Of a stretch of DNA of 48,738 nt, positions 37,501-47,245 are shown piece by piece. The stretch comes from Gammaproteobacteria bacterium. GTDB lineage: Bacteria; Pseudomonadota; Gammaproteobacteria; Pseudomonadales; Pseudomonadaceae. How positions within the stretch are numbered: position 1 is the first letter of the stretch; every line of letters starts with the position of its first letter. The notes beneath the pieces were generated by a model. It saw only the letters and a list, made by a program, of their open reading frames with translations. It was not told the origin of the DNA and ran no database searches. The stretch lies in NCBI GenBank assembly GCA_023475025.1, contig JAMCWB010000053.1:1-48738 (forward strand), in the 5' to 3' direction. The position numbers and the translations under genes were made by a program.

Positions 37501-37769
37501 AGCAGATTCCGGTCCGCCGGGTGAACAAGGTGACCGAGGGGCGTCCGCATATCGTTGATATGATCAAGAACGACGAAATCAGCCTGGTTATCAACACCAC
37601 TGAAGGCCGGCAGTCGATTGCCGACTCCTACTCCATTCGCCGCAATGCACTGCAGCACAAGGTCTACTCGACCACCACGCTGGCCGGTGGAGAGGCGATC
37701 TGCGAAGCATTGAAGTTTGGTCCCGAGCGGTCGGTACGCCGGTTGCAGGACCTGCACGCGGAGATTTGA
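34554..37769 (+). CDS. carB: Carbamoyl-phosphate synthase large subunit
   Basis: A 1071-aa protein with two homologous halves, each with an ATP-grasp domain: [20 protein letters not shown] starts the carboxyphosphate half and [20 protein letters not shown] begins the carbamate half (from about residue 560). The C-terminal MGS-like allosteric domain ([20 protein letters not shown]) binds ornithine and UMP. All is in frame and of normal length. In P. aeruginosa another gene separates carA from carB; here they are adjacent with a 24-nt gap. It is followed 4 nt later by greA. Confidence 0.98.
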   Translation: MPKRTDIKSILIIGAGPIVIGQACEFDYSGAQACKALKEEGFRVILVNSNPATIMTDPAMADATYIEPIKWQTVEKIIEKERPDAVLPTMGGQTALNCALDLEKHGVLEKYNVEMIGANADTIDKAEDRSRFDKAMKAINLECPRSGIAHSMQEAYGVLDQVGFPCIIRPSFTMGGTGGGIAYNREEFEEICTRGLDLSPTKELLIDESLIGWKEYEMEVVRDKKDNCIIVCSIENFDPMGVHTGDSITVAPAQTLTDKEYQIMRNASLAVLREIGVETGGSNVQFGICPDTGRMVVIEMNPRVSRSSALASKATGFPIAKIAAKLAVGYTLDELHNDITGGRTPASFEPAIDYVVTKIPRFAFEKFPNADARLTTQMKSVGEVMAIGRTFQESLQKALRGLEVSAMGLDPKVEPSDAEARTQITRELTVPGADRIWYLADAFRIGMSRDEVFALTKIDPWFLIQLEDLVAEEKAIATGGLADLDYTLMRRLKRKGFSDARLAELLAVSEKSLRNHRHKLKVLPVYKRVDTCAAEFATDTAYMYSTYEEECEANPSDRDKIMVLGGGPNRIGQGIEFDYCCVHAALAMREDGYETIMVNCNPETVSTDYDTSDRLYFEPVTLEDVLEIVRVEKPKGVIVQYGGQTPLKLARALEEAGVPIIGTSPEAIDRAEDRERFQQMVERLKLLQPANDTVRSEEEAIRAANKIGYPLVVRPSYVLGGRAMEIVYQEDELKRYLRDAVKVSNDSPVLLDHFLNCAIEVDIDAVSDGTHVVIGAIMQHIEQAGVHSGDSACSLPPYSLPAAVQDEIREQVRKMALELGVVGLMNVQMAVQGDTIYVIEVNPRASRTVPFVSKCIGQSLAKIAARVMAGKTLAEVGFTEEVVPPYFSVKEAVFPFAKFPGVDPILGPEMKSTGEVMGVGDSFAEAFAKSQVGAGERLPTEGCVFISVREDDKPFVAQVARDLVELGFEVVATSGTAKVIEAEQIPVRRVNKVTEGRPHIVDMIKNDEISLVINTTEGRQSIADSYSIRRNALQHKVYSTTTLAGGEAICEALKFGPERSVRRLQDLHAEI

Positions 37770-37773
37770 TGCG

Positions 37774-38247
37774 ATGAAATATCCAATGACCAAGCAGGGC
37801 GCCGAAGCCCTGGAAGTCGAGCTCAAGCACCTGAAAAGTGTCATGCGTCCGCAAATCAGCAAGGCAATTGCCGAGGCGCGTGAGCTGGGTGATTTGAAGG
37901 AAAACGCCGAGTACCATGCTGCGCGGGAGCAGCAGGGTATGGTGGAAGCACGTATCCGTGATATCGAAGGTCGCCTGGGTAATGCCCAGATTATCGACGT
38001 GACCACTATTGCTCCTACCGGTAAGGTGATTTTCGGCACCACCATTACCATTGCCAATGTGGATACCGACGAGGAAGTGGTCTACAAGATCGTCGGTGAG
38101 GATGAGGCCGAGATCAAGCAGCGCAAGATTTCGGTCACTTCGCCGATTGCCCGCGCCCTGATCGGCAAGGAAGTGGGCGATATTGTTGCGGTACAGACCC
38201 CTGGCGGGCTGGTGGAATACGAGATCGTCGAGGTCAGCCACCTGTGA
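37774..38247 (+). CDS. greA: Transcription elongation factor GreA
   Basis: A 157-aa GreA that rescues backtracked RNA polymerase by stimulating transcript cleavage. The N-terminal coiled coil carries the catalytic acidic tip ([20 protein letters not shown], with Asp and Glu of the [10 protein letters not shown] motif); the C-terminal FKBP-like domain contains [20 protein letters not shown] and [17 protein letters not shown] 37774 ([11 protein letters not shown]) gives the family start. Only 4 nt follow carB, so it is in the same transcript. Confidence 0.97.
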   Translation: MKYPMTKQGAEALEVELKHLKSVMRPQISKAIAEARELGDLKENAEYHAAREQQGMVEARIRDIEGRLGNAQIIDVTTIAPTGKVIFGTTITIANVDTDEEVVYKIVGEDEAEIKQRKISVTSPIARALIGKEVGDIVAVQTPGGLVEYEIVEVSHL

Positions 38248-38660
38248 GTGCACCTGCGGCCATGCCAGCCTTGCGCGGTGGCCGCATCGCCTGGCAGCTG
38301 AGTCAGACCCTCTGGGTCGGGGGTGCCTGGGTGCTGCACTTTGTGCTCATGCCGGCGTTGCAGCAATACGGCCTGGCGCCGCGCCTGCAACAAGACCTGG
38401 CGGAGTACCTGTATCCGTTGATGACTGGCTTTGCTGCTGTGTGTATTGCCTTGCAGTTGGCCCTGGCCGCCTGGGTGTTGCGTGGCCGCTTCTGGTCAGA
38501 TTTGCGGGTGCAGCTATTGTTGCTGGCGGCAGTGGCCTGCGCGGCTTTCTTCGTGTTGCGCGAACTGAGCGAGCTGATCTATCTGGGCGGCTTTGCTTAT
38601 CTGGTCATGGCCTTTGCCGGGCTGGTGTTGCTGCTGCAACGTCGCCCGGATGAAGGTTGA
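38244..38660 (+). CDS. DUF4149-like inner membrane protein
   Basis: A 138-aa protein with about four hydrophobic segments ([71 protein letters not shown]). Its length, the N-terminal [13 protein letters not shown] block and its place after greA match the DUF4149-type membrane protein of Pseudomonas (between greA and yhbY). The function is unknown. The start GTG 38244 overlaps the greA stop by 4 nt, with GAGG 10 nt upstream; ATG 38262 is an alternative. Confidence 0.8.
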   Translation: MSAPAAMPALRGGRIAWQLSQTLWVGGAWVLHFVLMPALQQYGLAPRLQQDLAEYLYPLMTGFAAVCIALQLALAAWVLRGRFWSDLRVQLLLLAAVACAAFFVLRELSELIYLGGFAYLVMAFAGLVLLLQRRPDEG

Positions 38661-38669
38661 GCCTGGGGC

Positions 38670-38984
38670 TCAGAGTTCCTTATAGCGCAACAGGTTGGAC
38701 AGGTTGCGGTTGGGCTCGGGGTTGCGCTTGAGCAGCACGGCCATTTTGCCGATCACCTGGACCAGTTCAGCACCGGTCTGTTGGCACAGTTCGGCGATCA
38801 GCGCCTGCTTCGCTTCCCGATCACTGACATTGATACGGATCTTGATCAGTTCGTGATCGTTGAGGGCGCGCTGCAATTCGGCGACAACGCCGTCGCTGGC
38901 GCCTTGCTCACTGACAAGCACTACCGGCTTGAGGTGGTGTGCAATGCGTTTGAGGTCTTTCTTCTGTGCCGAGCTGAGTGCCAT
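38670..38984 (-). CDS. yhbY: Ribosome assembly RNA-binding protein YhbY
   Basis: A 104-aa CRM-domain protein that associates with pre-50S particles. It starts MALSSAQKKDLKRIAHHLKP and has the CRM core VVLVSEQGASDGVVAELQRALNDHELIKIR and VQVIGKMAVLLKRNPE. ATG 38984 gives the usual length; the longer frame to 39203 is spurious. It converges on the DUF4149 gene. In related Pseudomonas the divergent neighbour on the other side is rlmE, which is not there in this window. Confidence 0.94.
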   Translation of the reverse strand: MALSSAQKKDLKRIAHHLKPVVLVSEQGASDGVVAELQRALNDHELIKIRINVSDREAKQALIAELCQQTGAELVQVIGKMAVLLKRNPEPNRNLSNLLRYKEL

Positions 38985-39302
38985 AAATATCCGTACACTG
39001 TAGTGAATGGGCTGGATCGTCAGCCCGAAAATGGAGTCCATAGTATAACCGCCGGTGGCTTGCACTGCATGGGTATTGCGTCGCTGCCGGGAAAATCTGC
39101 AATGCGCAGGCCTGTGCCTCTTGTTATTTGCATTCCGGCCCCCACCATTAGTAGAGCAACCGAACCCGAAAGGCCTGCACATGACATAGCGGGTTACAGC
39201 CACAGGCTGCCGTGCACAGGAAACTGGTGTAAGGTATTAGGGTCATAGAACTGAATTCAGACAGGCGGCGGCGGAGTCCCGGCGCGCCAAGAGGGTAGCA
39301 AC
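38985..39302. other. Gap between yhbY and ftsH; no rlmE gene
   Basis: 318 nt with no credible coding frame on either strand. In P. aeruginosa and many relatives rlmE (ftsJ) occupies this place, about 620 nt. Nothing resembling its conserved start (SKTSHRWLKEHF-type) or its VDLGAAPGGWSQ motif is found. GAGGG at 39291-39295 precedes the ftsH start. Candidate promoter elements (TTGTTA near 39119) are weak. Confidence 0.6.
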
Positions 39303-41264
39303 TTGAACGACATGGCGAAAAACCTGATCCTGTGGTTGATCATTGCCGCGGTACTGGTCACGGTGATGAACAACTTCAGCAGCAGCCCCGAGCCGCGCAC
39401 GGTGAATTATACCGAGTTCCTTGAACTGGTCAGGGATCGCCAGGTTGATCGCGTTACCGTGGACGGTCACACCATCATTGGCCAGCGCCGTGACGGTAGT
39501 GAGTTCCGTACTGTGCGTCCGGCGATTCAGGACAGTGGCTTGATCGGCGACCTGCTGGACAATGATGTGGTGGTTGAAGGCAAGCAGCCTGACCAGCAAA
39601 GCATCTGGACCCAGTTGCTGATTGCCAGCTTCCCGATTCTGATCATTATTGCCATCTTCCTGTTTTTCATGCGTCAGATGCAGGGCGGTGCTGGTGGTCG
39701 TGGCGGTCCGATGAGCTTTGGCAAGAGCAAGGCCAAGATGCTTTCCGAGGACCAGGTCAAGACCCGCCTGAGCGACGTGGCAGGCTGCGATGAGGCCAAG
39801 GAAGAGGTTGGCGAGCTGGTCGAGTTTCTGCGCGATCCCGGCAAGTTCCAGCGTCTCGGCGGGCATATTCCGCGCGGCGTGCTCATGGTCGGTCAGCCCG
39901 GTACTGGTAAGACGCTGTTGGCCAAGGCTGTTGCCGGTGAGGCGCGCGTGCCCTTCTTTACCATTTCCGGTTCCGACTTCGTTGAGATGTTTGTGGGTGT
40001 CGGTGCCAGCCGTGTGCGCGACATGTTCGAGCAGGCCAAGAAGCATGCACCCTGCATTATCTTTATTGACGAGATTGACGCCGTTGGTCGCCACCGGGGG
40101 GCCGGCATGGGCGGTGGTCATGACGAGCGTGAGCAGACCCTGAACCAGTTGCTGGTGGAGATGGACGGCTTTGAAGCCAACGACGGCATCATTGTGGTCG
40201 CGGCCACCAACCGTCCGGACGTGCTTGACCCGGCATTGCTGCGCCCCGGTCGCTTCGACCGTCAGGTTGTGGTTGGCCTGCCCGATATTCGTGGTCGTGA
40301 ACAGATTCTCAAGGTCCACATGCGCAAGGTGCCATTGGGTGATGATGTCCGGCCGACGGATATTGCCCGTGGTACACCCGGTTTCTCCGGTGCTGACCTG
40401 GCCAATCTGGTCAATGAGGCTTCCCTGTTTGCCGCCCGCGCCAACAAGCGTCTGGTGGAAATGAAGGAGTTCGAGCTGGCCAAGGACAAGATCATGATGG
40501 GTGCTGAGCGCAAATCCATGGTCATGTCGGAAAAGGAAAAGCTCAACACGGCCTATCATGAGTCTGGCCACGCCATCGTTGGTCGTCTGGTGCCGGAGCA
40601 TGACCCGGTCTACAAGGTATCGATCATTCCGCGTGGCCGTGCCTTGGGTGTGACCATGTTCCTGCCTGAGGAAGATCGTTACAGCCTGTCCAAGCGTGCG
40701 CTGGAAAGCCAGATCTGCTCACTCTTCGGTGGCCGAATTGCCGAGGAGATGACCCTCGGCTTTGATGGCGTGACCACCGGCGCTTCCAACGACATCATGC
40801 GTGCTACTCAGTTGGCCAAGAATATGGTGACCAAATGGGGGTTGTCGGAAAAGATGGGTCCCCTGCAGTATGCAGAAGAAGAAGGTGAAGTCTTCCTGGG
40901 TCGCAGTGCCGGCGGCAGCCAGAGCAGTGTGTCTGGTGAAACCGCCAAAATGATCGACCAGGAAGTGCGTCGCATCATTGATGAGTGCTACAACACCGCC
41001 AAGCGGTTGCTGGATGAAAACCGCGACAAGCTGGAGCTGATGGCGCAGGCGCTGATGAAGTATGAAACCATTGATACTGCACAGATCGATGAAATCATGG
41101 CCGGCAAGGCGCCACAGCCGCCGAAAGACTGGTCTGATGGCAAGCCGTCAGGTCCGACTGCGGTAGCAGGCGAGGCCGACGAGGGTGACAGTGACAGCCG
41201 TGAGGAAGACGATCGTGGTCGTGATCGCAATGATCCGATTGGTGGTCCGGCCGGGGAACACTGA
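39303..41264 (+). CDS. ftsH: ATP-dependent zinc metalloprotease FtsH
   Basis: A 653-aa membrane AAA+ protease that degrades misfolded membrane proteins and regulators. Two N-terminal membrane helices ([37 protein letters not shown]) flank a periplasmic part; Walker A is GQPGTGKT (most family members have GPPGTGKT), Walker [10 protein letters not shown], the second region of homology follows at [20 protein letters not shown], and zinc site HESGH (usually HEAGH). The C-terminal tail is acidic ([11 protein letters not shown]). TTG 39303 has GAGGG 7 nt upstream; ATG 39312 (MAKNLILW) is the alternative and matches the usual N-terminus. Confidence 0.97.
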   Translation: MNDMAKNLILWLIIAAVLVTVMNNFSSSPEPRTVNYTEFLELVRDRQVDRVTVDGHTIIGQRRDGSEFRTVRPAIQDSGLIGDLLDNDVVVEGKQPDQQSIWTQLLIASFPILIIIAIFLFFMRQMQGGAGGRGGPMSFGKSKAKMLSEDQVKTRLSDVAGCDEAKEEVGELVEFLRDPGKFQRLGGHIPRGVLMVGQPGTGKTLLAKAVAGEARVPFFTISGSDFVEMFVGVGASRVRDMFEQAKKHAPCIIFIDEIDAVGRHRGAGMGGGHDEREQTLNQLLVEMDGFEANDGIIVVAATNRPDVLDPALLRPGRFDRQVVVGLPDIRGREQILKVHMRKVPLGDDVRPTDIARGTPGFSGADLANLVNEASLFAARANKRLVEMKEFELAKDKIMMGAERKSMVMSEKEKLNTAYHESGHAIVGRLVPEHDPVYKVSIIPRGRALGVTMFLPEEDRYSLSKRALESQICSLFGGRIAEEMTLGFDGVTTGASNDIMRATQLAKNMVTKWGLSEKMGPLQYAEEEGEVFLGRSAGGSQSSVSGETAKMIDQEVRRIIDECYNTAKRLLDENRDKLELMAQALMKYETIDTAQIDEIMAGKAPQPPKDWSDGKPSGPTAVAGEADEGDSDSREEDDRGRDRNDPIGGPAGEH

Positions 41265-41270
41265 CGCTCC

Positions 41271-42125
41271 ATGACTGATGCTGTACGTGCCCGCTGGCTG
41301 CCTTGTGGCAGCCAGCGGCTTGACCTTTCAATGACCCGGATCATGGGTATCCTCAACGTGACGCCGGACTCGTTTTCCGACGGCGGCCACTTCAACCAGC
41401 TGGATGCTGCTTTGTACCGCAGTGAGCAGATGCTTGCTGAGGGTGCCGAGTTGATCGATGTCGGCGGAGAGTCAACGCGCCCTGGCGCTGCGCCTGTGAG
41501 TGTGGCCGAAGAGCTGGATCGCGTGGTGCCGGTCGTTGAGGCGCTGCGGTCGCGTTTTGATGTCATTGTTTCCATGGATACCAGTACGCCTGAAGTCATG
41601 CGCGCCGGCGCGGATGTTGGTGCCGGGCTGATCAATGATGTGCGTGCCTTGCGTCGACCAGGTGCGCTGGCAGCCGCAGCAGAGACCGGGCTGGCCGTTT
41701 GCCTGATGCATATGCAGGGCGAGCCGGGCAGCATGCAGGCGGCGCCTCACTATGATGACCTGTTGGCCGAGGTGAATGATTTTCTGCTCGAGCGCAGTGC
41801 TGCAGCGCTGGCAGCAGGTATTGCGGAAGAGGCATTGCTGATTGATCCGGGGTTCGGTTTTGGCAAAACGCTGGAGCATAACCTGCAGTTGTTTGCCCGT
41901 ATGCCCGAGGTGGCACCCTTGCAGCGGCCCTTGCTGGTAGGCGTGTCACGGAAAAGCATGATCGGCAACCTGTTGCAGCGACCCGTTGAGCAGCGCCTGG
42001 CCGGTGGCCTGGCGCTGGCCAGTCTGGCGGTCGGTCTGGGCGCCCGTATTATCCGTACCCACGATGTGGCTGCCACCCTGGATGCGGTGCGTATGACCGA
42101 GGCGGTTAGTGCGGCGCGCGGTTGA
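41271..42125 (+). CDS. folP: Dihydropteroate synthase
   Basis: A 284-aa TIM-barrel enzyme that joins p-aminobenzoate to dihydropterin pyrophosphate in folate synthesis, the target of sulfonamides. Motifs: ILNVTPDSFSDGGHF near the start, VGGESTRPGAAPV, and DPGFGFGKTLEHN in the middle. The N-terminus (MTDAVRARWLPCGSQRLDL) is of the usual kind. Six nt after ftsH, with the pair conserved in Pseudomonas and E. coli. The ribosome binding site is poor, so translation may be coupled to ftsH. Confidence 0.96.
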   Translation: MTDAVRARWLPCGSQRLDLSMTRIMGILNVTPDSFSDGGHFNQLDAALYRSEQMLAEGAELIDVGGESTRPGAAPVSVAEELDRVVPVVEALRSRFDVIVSMDTSTPEVMRAGADVGAGLINDVRALRRPGALAAAAETGLAVCLMHMQGEPGSMQAAPHYDDLLAEVNDFLLERSAAALAAGIAEEALLIDPGFGFGKTLEHNLQLFARMPEVAPLQRPLLVGVSRKSMIGNLLQRPVEQRLAGGLALASLAVGLGARIIRTHDVAATLDAVRMTEAVSAARG

Positions 42126-42201
42126 AATGCTGTCAGCTCGCGAATGATCTGCGACAATAACCGAAACGACAGTTATGGCGCCCCCGTTACAGGACAGTAG
42201 C

Positions 42202-43545
42202 ATGCAGAAAAAATACTTTGGCACTGACGGCATCCGCGGTCAGGTCGGACAACACCCTATTACCCCGGAATTCATGCTCAAGCTGGGCTGGGCAGTGGGA
42301 ACGGCCTTTGGTGGTGCGGTCGGCTGTAAGGTTGTTATCGGCAAGGATACGCGGATTTCCGGGTACATGTTCGAGTCTGCCCTGGAGGCGGGCCTGTCGG
42401 CTGCCGGTGCCGAGGTCAAGCTGCTCGGGCCCATGCCGACCCCGGCGATTGCCTATCTCACGCGCACCTTTCAGGCTGATCTGGGTATCGTCATCAGCGC
42501 CTCGCACAATCCTTTCTACGATAACGGCATCAAGTTTTTCTCGGCGGCCGGCAGCAAGCTGCCTGACGAGATGGAGCTGGAGATCGAACGCCTGGTTGAC
42601 GGGCCCATGTCGGTTGTTGAGTCGGCCTTGCTCGGCAAGGTGGCCAGGGTCGATGATGCCTCGGGTCGTTACATCGAATTCTGTAAGAGCAGCGTGCCGG
42701 TGGGTACCAGCTTTCGTGGCATGAAAGTGGTACTCGATTGCGCGCACGGGGCAACCTATAAGGTGGCTCCCAGTGTGTTTGCCGAGCTCGGTGCCGAGGT
42801 CAGTGTGATCGGTGCTGCTCCGGATGGACTGAATATCAATGCCGATGTTGGTTCAACCCATACCCAGGCGCTGCGCACAGCAGTTCTGCAGCAGGGCGCC
42901 GACCTGGGGATTGCCTTCGATGGCGATGGCGACCGGGTGTTGATGGTCGACAATCAGGCCAATGAAATCGATGGCGATCAGCTGCTCTACATCATGGCGA
43001 TGGACCTGCACCAGCGCGATCTGTTGCGTGGTGGCGTGGTCGGCACCCTCATGAGTAATCTGGGGCTTGAGCTGGCGCTGGCTGAGAAGGGTATCGAGCT
43101 GGTGCGGGCCAAGGTGGGTGATCGTTATGTGATGAACGAGCTGCAGTCACGTAACTGGATTCTCGGCGGCGAGGCATCCGGGCACCTGGTTTGCCTGAAC
43201 AAGACCTCGACCGGTGATGGCATCATTGCTGCATTGCAGGTGCTCAAGGCCCTTGAACGTAGTGGGCAGTCGCTGCCAGAGGCCTTGGCCGGCATGCATA
43301 AGTGTCCGCAAACACTGATCAATGTGCGCTACCAGGCAGGCACCCAGGCGCCGCTGGATGATCCGGGACTGCAGTCTGCCGTGGCTGCAGCTGAGGAACG
43401 TCTGGCAGGGCGTGGCCGTGTCTTGTTACGTGTCTCGGGAACCGAGCCGTTGATCCGTGTCATGGTCGAGGGGCAGGACGCTGACGAGGTCAAGCGTGAA
43501 GCGTCTGAGCTGGCTGAGCGAGTGCGGCAGTTGTTCGCTGAATAA
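42202..43545 (+). CDS. glmM: Phosphoglucosamine mutase
   Basis: A 447-aa alpha-D-phosphohexomutase converting glucosamine-6-phosphate to glucosamine-1-phosphate for UDP-GlcNAc. The phosphoserine loop is [17 protein letters not shown], the metal site [12 protein letters not shown] and the phosphate-binding end [18 protein letters not shown] 42202 ([13 protein letters not shown]) has AGGA 7 nt upstream; 42175 is an artefact. It follows folP in the usual order and has a 76-nt upstream gap. Confidence 0.97.
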   Translation: MQKKYFGTDGIRGQVGQHPITPEFMLKLGWAVGTAFGGAVGCKVVIGKDTRISGYMFESALEAGLSAAGAEVKLLGPMPTPAIAYLTRTFQADLGIVISASHNPFYDNGIKFFSAAGSKLPDEMELEIERLVDGPMSVVESALLGKVARVDDASGRYIEFCKSSVPVGTSFRGMKVVLDCAHGATYKVAPSVFAELGAEVSVIGAAPDGLNINADVGSTHTQALRTAVLQQGADLGIAFDGDGDRVLMVDNQANEIDGDQLLYIMAMDLHQRDLLRGGVVGTLMSNLGLELALAEKGIELVRAKVGDRYVMNELQSRNWILGGEASGHLVCLNKTSTGDGIIAALQVLKALERSGQSLPEALAGMHKCPQTLINVRYQAGTQAPLDDPGLQSAVAAAEERLAGRGRVLLRVSGTEPLIRVMVEGQDADEVKREASELAERVRQLFAE

Positions 43546-43617
43546 ACCCCCGCGGGCGGTTGTGTCGCTCGGGCAACTTGGTTAAGATTGGCGCCCGCTT
43601 GAGCAGAGAGGTTGGGC

Positions 43618-44379
43618 ATGCGCCGTCCGCTGGTAGCAGGAAACTGGAAAATGCACGGAACGCAGCAGTCGGTGGATCGTCTGCTTGATGCGCTGTGCCG
43701 AGAGGACTGGCCCGAGCAGGTCGACTTGTTGATCGCGCCGCCAGCCCTCTATATCGAGCGTTGCGTAGCTGCACTGGCTGGTTCGCCAGTGCGTCTGGGT
43801 GGTCAGGCTTGTGCCTGGCAGGCTGAGCCCGGTGCCCTGACTGGCGAAATATCGCCGGCTCAGCTGCGTGATGCGGGCTGTGAGTATGTGCTGGTTGGGC
43901 ATTCCGAGCGGCGTAGCCTGTTTGTCGAAACGGATGAGATTATCTGTCGCAAGTTTGCTGCTGCTCTGGCATGTGGTTTGCGCCCCGTGCTCTGCGTTGG
44001 CGAAACCCGCGAGCAGCGTGATGCGGGGGCTACAGCAGAAGTGGTTGGTGCCCAGTTGCAGGCAGTATTGGATGTGTTCGGTGTCGGCGGCCTGGCACAG
44101 GGTGTGATAGCCTACGAGCCGGTTTGGGCCATAGGTACTGGCCTGACTGCCAGTCCGGATCAGGCGCAGGATGTGCATGCAATGATTCGCGCACGTCTGG
44201 CGCTGCTCGATGATGAGCAGGCGCAGGCAGTACAGATAGTTTATGGCGGCAGCGTCAAGGCGGAGAATGCCGAAGAGCTGTTTGCCATGCCGGACATCGA
44301 TGGCGGGCTGGTTGGTGGAGCCTCGCTCAATGCAGAAGAATTTGGTGCGATTGCGCGCGCCGCGGGAAAAGCATCATGA
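43618..44379 (+). CDS. tpiA: Triosephosphate isomerase
   Basis: A 253-aa TIM-barrel enzyme interconverting dihydroxyacetone phosphate and glyceraldehyde-3-phosphate. Catalytic residues: Asn and Lys in AGNWKMH, His in VGHSERR, Glu in [11 protein letters not shown], and the phosphate loop YGGSVK. ATG 43618 has AGAGG 6 nt upstream; a TTG two codons earlier (43612) is too close to that site. It overlaps secG by 4 nt (ATGA), as in most pseudomonads. Confidence 0.97.
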   Translation: MRRPLVAGNWKMHGTQQSVDRLLDALCREDWPEQVDLLIAPPALYIERCVAALAGSPVRLGGQACAWQAEPGALTGEISPAQLRDAGCEYVLVGHSERRSLFVETDEIICRKFAAALACGLRPVLCVGETREQRDAGATAEVVGAQLQAVLDVFGVGGLAQGVIAYEPVWAIGTGLTASPDQAQDVHAMIRARLALLDDEQAQAVQIVYGGSVKAENAEELFAMPDIDGGLVGGASLNAEEFGAIARAAGKAS

Positions 44380-44750
44380 TTGAAACGGTAATTATTATTG
44401 TGCACCTGGTTGTCGCCATAGCCTTGGTCGGCCTGGTGTTGATGCAGCAGGGCAAGGGTGCTGAGACCGGCGCTTCCTTCGGCGCTGGTGCTTCAGGTAC
44501 GGTTTTTGGCAGTCAGGGCTCGGCAACCTTTCTTAGCCGCTTGACTGCTGTGCTGGCTGCTGTATTCTTCGCAACCTCACTTGGTCTTGCTTACTATGCC
44601 AGCACTCAGGCAGGTCAGATTCGTGATGGTGGTTTACCGGATCCGGTATTGATGAGTGAGCCGCTGCCAAGCATCAGCGATGATGTGCCGGTACTTGAGC
44701 AGCAAGAGTCGTCAGCCCCGGCTGCCGGCGATGTACCCTCGGTTGACTGA
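44376..44750 (+). CDS. secG: Protein-export membrane protein SecG
   Basis: A 124-aa SecG, the small subunit of the SecYEG translocon. It has two membrane helices ([40 protein letters not shown]) with the conserved cytoplasmic loop [27 protein letters not shown] sequence between them, and a Ser/Pro/Glu-rich tail. The start overlaps the tpiA stop. It is followed by tRNA-Leu after 19 nt. Confidence 0.95.
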   Translation: MIETVIIIVHLVVAIALVGLVLMQQGKGAETGASFGAGASGTVFGSQGSATFLSRLTAVLAAVFFATSLGLAYYASTQAGQIRDGGLPDPVLMSEPLPSISDDVPVLEQQESSAPAAGDVPSVD

Positions 44751-44769
44751 ATCGGTCAACACAGTTTTT

Positions 44770-44854
44770 GCGGAAGTGGTGGAATTGGTAGACACGCTAT
44801 CTTGAGGGGGTAGTGCCTTAGGGTGTATGGGTTCGAGTCCCATCTTCCGCACCA
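44770..44854 (+). tRNA. tRNA-Leu (GAG)
   Basis: 85 nt with acceptor GCGGAAG and TTCCGC, D-arm GTGGTGGAATTGGTAGACAC, anticodon stem CTATC/GGTAG with loop TTGAGGG, anticodon GAG at 44804-44806, variable arm of class II, T-arm GGGTTCGAGTCCC and encoded CCA. It lies between secG and tRNA-fMet as in Pseudomonas. Confidence 0.96.
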
Positions 44855-44863
44855 ATCTTTTCA

Positions 44864-44880
44864 GAGCCTCGTTGAGGCTC
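44864..44880 (+). terminator. Hairpin after tRNA-Leu
   Basis: Stem GAGCCTC (44864-44870) and GAGGCTC (44874-44880) with a GTT loop, followed by TTGTCTTGT. The following sequence is only moderately T-rich, so termination may be partial. Confidence 0.6.
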
Positions 44881-44954
44881 TTGTCTTGTAGAGGGCGTAT
44901 GCGCCGGTTGTCTTGTCAGGCTTCCGGGCGTATAATCCATGCCCTCGGATTCGA

Positions 44955-45031
<77 letters not shown>

Positions 45032-45036
45032 GTTCA

Positions 45037-45060
45037 AGGCCCCTTTCAAGGGGCTTTTTA
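45037..45060 (+). terminator. Terminator after tRNA-fMet
   Basis: Stem GCCCCTT (45039-45045) and AAGGGGC (45048-45054), followed by TTTTTA. Typical intrinsic terminator for the tRNA transcript, before the rimP operon. Confidence 0.85.
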
Positions 45061-45203
45061 TTAGGGGTTGTGCTCCCGGCGGCGTTTCCGATCGGGGTCA
45101 TGGCGCACCCCGCAAATCTGGACCCTGTGTCTGACATGGGGTGGCCAGAGTCGTGATGGGCCAAGGGCCCATTTTTTGTTGGTGGAGAAAGAGGCGCGTC
45201 ACT

Positions 45204-45659
45204 TTGGCTGGCAAGCAGACCGAACTGGAAGCATTGTTGGTACCCGGCATAGAGTCGCTCGGTTACCAGTGCTGGGGTATTGAATACCTGTCGCAAGGGC
45301 GGCACACACTGCTGCGGGTGTATATCGACCATGCCGATGGTATTGATGTCGAGGCCTGTGCAGCAGTCAGTCGGCATCTGAGCGGTCTGCTCGACGTGGA
45401 AGATCCGATCACCAACGACTATACCCTTGAGGTATCGTCCCCTGGCATGGATCGCCCCCTGTTCACCCTGGAGCAGTATCAGGCGCATGTCGGTGAGCAG
45501 GTCAAATTGAAACTGCGCAGTCCCTATGAAGGGCGACGAAATTTTCAGGGCATCATTCGCGGCGTTGAGGCTGACGAGGTGGTGCTGCAGGTGGATGATC
45601 ACGAATATCTGTTGCCGATCGATACGATCGACAAGGGCAATATCATTCCCCGTTTTTGA
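45204..45659 (+). CDS. rimP: Ribosome maturation factor RimP
   Basis: A 151-aa protein needed for 30S maturation. Family blocks are [54 protein letters not shown] and [10 protein letters not shown]. There is no ATG near the conserved start; TTG 45204 ([12 protein letters not shown]) with GAGG about 9 nt upstream gives a length close to other Pseudomonas RimP (about 152 aa). ATG 45156 and GTG 45141 would add foreign residues. It is followed after 44 nt by nusA. Confidence 0.92.
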   Translation: MAGKQTELEALLVPGIESLGYQCWGIEYLSQGRHTLLRVYIDHADGIDVEACAAVSRHLSGLLDVEDPITNDYTLEVSSPGMDRPLFTLEQYQAHVGEQVKLKLRSPYEGRRNFQGIIRGVEADEVVLQVDDHEYLLPIDTIDKGNIIPRF

Positions 45660-45703
45660 TGTGGGCTAACCGCCCCTCTGGATGGCTTTAGGCGAGGCAT
45701 ACG

Positions 45704-47185
45704 ATGAGCAAAGAAGTGCTGCTGGTTGTGGAATCCGTTTCCAACGAAAAAGGCGTACCACCCGGCGTAATTTTTGAAGCCCTTGAGTTGGCATTGGCCA
45801 CGGCAACGAAAAAGCGCTATGAAGACGAAGTCGATGTGCGCGTCGAAATCAACCGTCAGACCGGTCTGTATGACAGCTACCGGCGCTGGACTGTGGTTGC
45901 CGATGAGGATTTCGAAGAACCGGACATGCAGTTGACGCTGGATCAGGCGCAAGAGCGCGATCCCTCGCTGCAGATCGGTTCGGTGATCGAAGAAAAGATT
46001 GATTCGATCGAATTTGGCCGCATCGCCGCGCAGATTGCCAAACAGGTAATCGTACAGAAAGTACGTGAAGCAGAGCGTGCGCAGGTTGTGGACGCCTACC
46101 GTGAGCGAGTGGGTGAAATCCTCAGTGGTACGGTAAAGAAGGTTACCCGCGACAGCATCATCGTTGATCTGGGTAACAACGCCGAAGCGGTATTGCCGCG
46201 CGAGGAAATGATCCCGCGTGAAACCTTCCGCAGCGGTGTGCGTATCCGCGCCCTGTTAAAGGATATCCGTACCGAGAACCGTGGCCCGCAACTGGTGCTG
46301 TCGCGTGCTTGCCCGGAAATGATCATGGAGCTGTTCCGCATTGAAGTGCCGGAAATCTCCGAAGGTCTGATCGAGCTGATGGGGGCTGCCCGTGACCCGG
46401 GTTCGCGCGCCAAGATCGCGGTGCGCTCGAAAGACAAGCGCATTGACCCGCAGGGTGCCTGTATCGGTATGCGCGGCTCCCGTGTCCAGGCAGTGACCGG
46501 TGAACTGGGCGGCGAGCGGGTGGATATCGTGCTCTGGGACGATAACCTGGCCCAGTTTGTGATCAATGCCATGGCGCCGGCAGAAGTTGCTGCCATCATT
46601 GTTGATGAAGACACCCATGCGATCGATATCGCGGTCGCGGAAGACAACCTGGCGCAGGCCATTGGCCGTAGCGGTCAGAACGTTCGCCTGGCTAGCCAGT
46701 TGACTGGCTGGACCCTGAACGTGATGACTGAAGACGATATTCGCGCCAAACAGGAAGCCGAGACCGGTGACATTCTGCAGCTGTTCATGGATGAGCTGGA
46801 TGTAGAGGATGACCTGGCTGGCGTGCTGGTGGACGAAGGCTTTACCAGTCTGGAAGAAGTGGCCTATGTGCCGATGGAAGAGATGCTCGAAATCGACGGT
46901 TTTGACGAAGATATTGTCACTGAGCTGCGTGCCCGGGCCAAGGATCGCTTGCTGACCAAGGCGATCGCCAACGAGGAGAAGCTTGAAGAGGCCCAACCGG
47001 CCGATGACCTGCTGGGGATGGACGGCATGGACCGTGCCCTGGCATTCCAACTGGCAGCCAATGGCATTGTGACCATGGAAGACCTGGCTGAACAGTCGGT
47101 GGATGACTTGCTGGATATTGACGGTATGAACGAAGAGCGGGCCGGCGCCTTGATCATGGCCGCTCGTGCCCCCTGGTTTGAATAA
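45704..47185 (+). CDS. nusA: Transcription termination/antitermination factor NusA
   Basis: A 493-aa NusA. N-terminal RNAP-binding domain ([20 protein letters not shown]), S1 domain ([20 protein letters not shown]), two KH domains ([37 protein letters not shown]) and two C-terminal acidic repeat (helix-hairpin-helix-like) regions ([40 protein letters not shown]). It is in the rimP-nusA-infB operon and 60 nt before infB. Confidence 0.98.
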   Translation: MSKEVLLVVESVSNEKGVPPGVIFEALELALATATKKRYEDEVDVRVEINRQTGLYDSYRRWTVVADEDFEEPDMQLTLDQAQERDPSLQIGSVIEEKIDSIEFGRIAAQIAKQVIVQKVREAERAQVVDAYRERVGEILSGTVKKVTRDSIIVDLGNNAEAVLPREEMIPRETFRSGVRIRALLKDIRTENRGPQLVLSRACPEMIMELFRIEVPEISEGLIELMGAARDPGSRAKIAVRSKDKRIDPQGACIGMRGSRVQAVTGELGGERVDIVLWDDNLAQFVINAMAPAEVAAIIVDEDTHAIDIAVAEDNLAQAIGRSGQNVRLASQLTGWTLNVMTEDDIRAKQEAETGDILQLFMDELDVEDDLAGVLVDEGFTSLEEVAYVPMEEMLEIDGFDEDIVTELRARAKDRLLTKAIANEEKLEEAQPADDLLGMDGMDRALAFQLAANGIVTMEDLAEQSVDDLLDIDGMNEERAGALIMAARAPWFE

Positions 47186-47245
47186 CCGGTCGGTGCTGGA
47201 GAGAAGCCTGCGGTAACGCATGGATCCGACTGAGGAGAGACGTGA

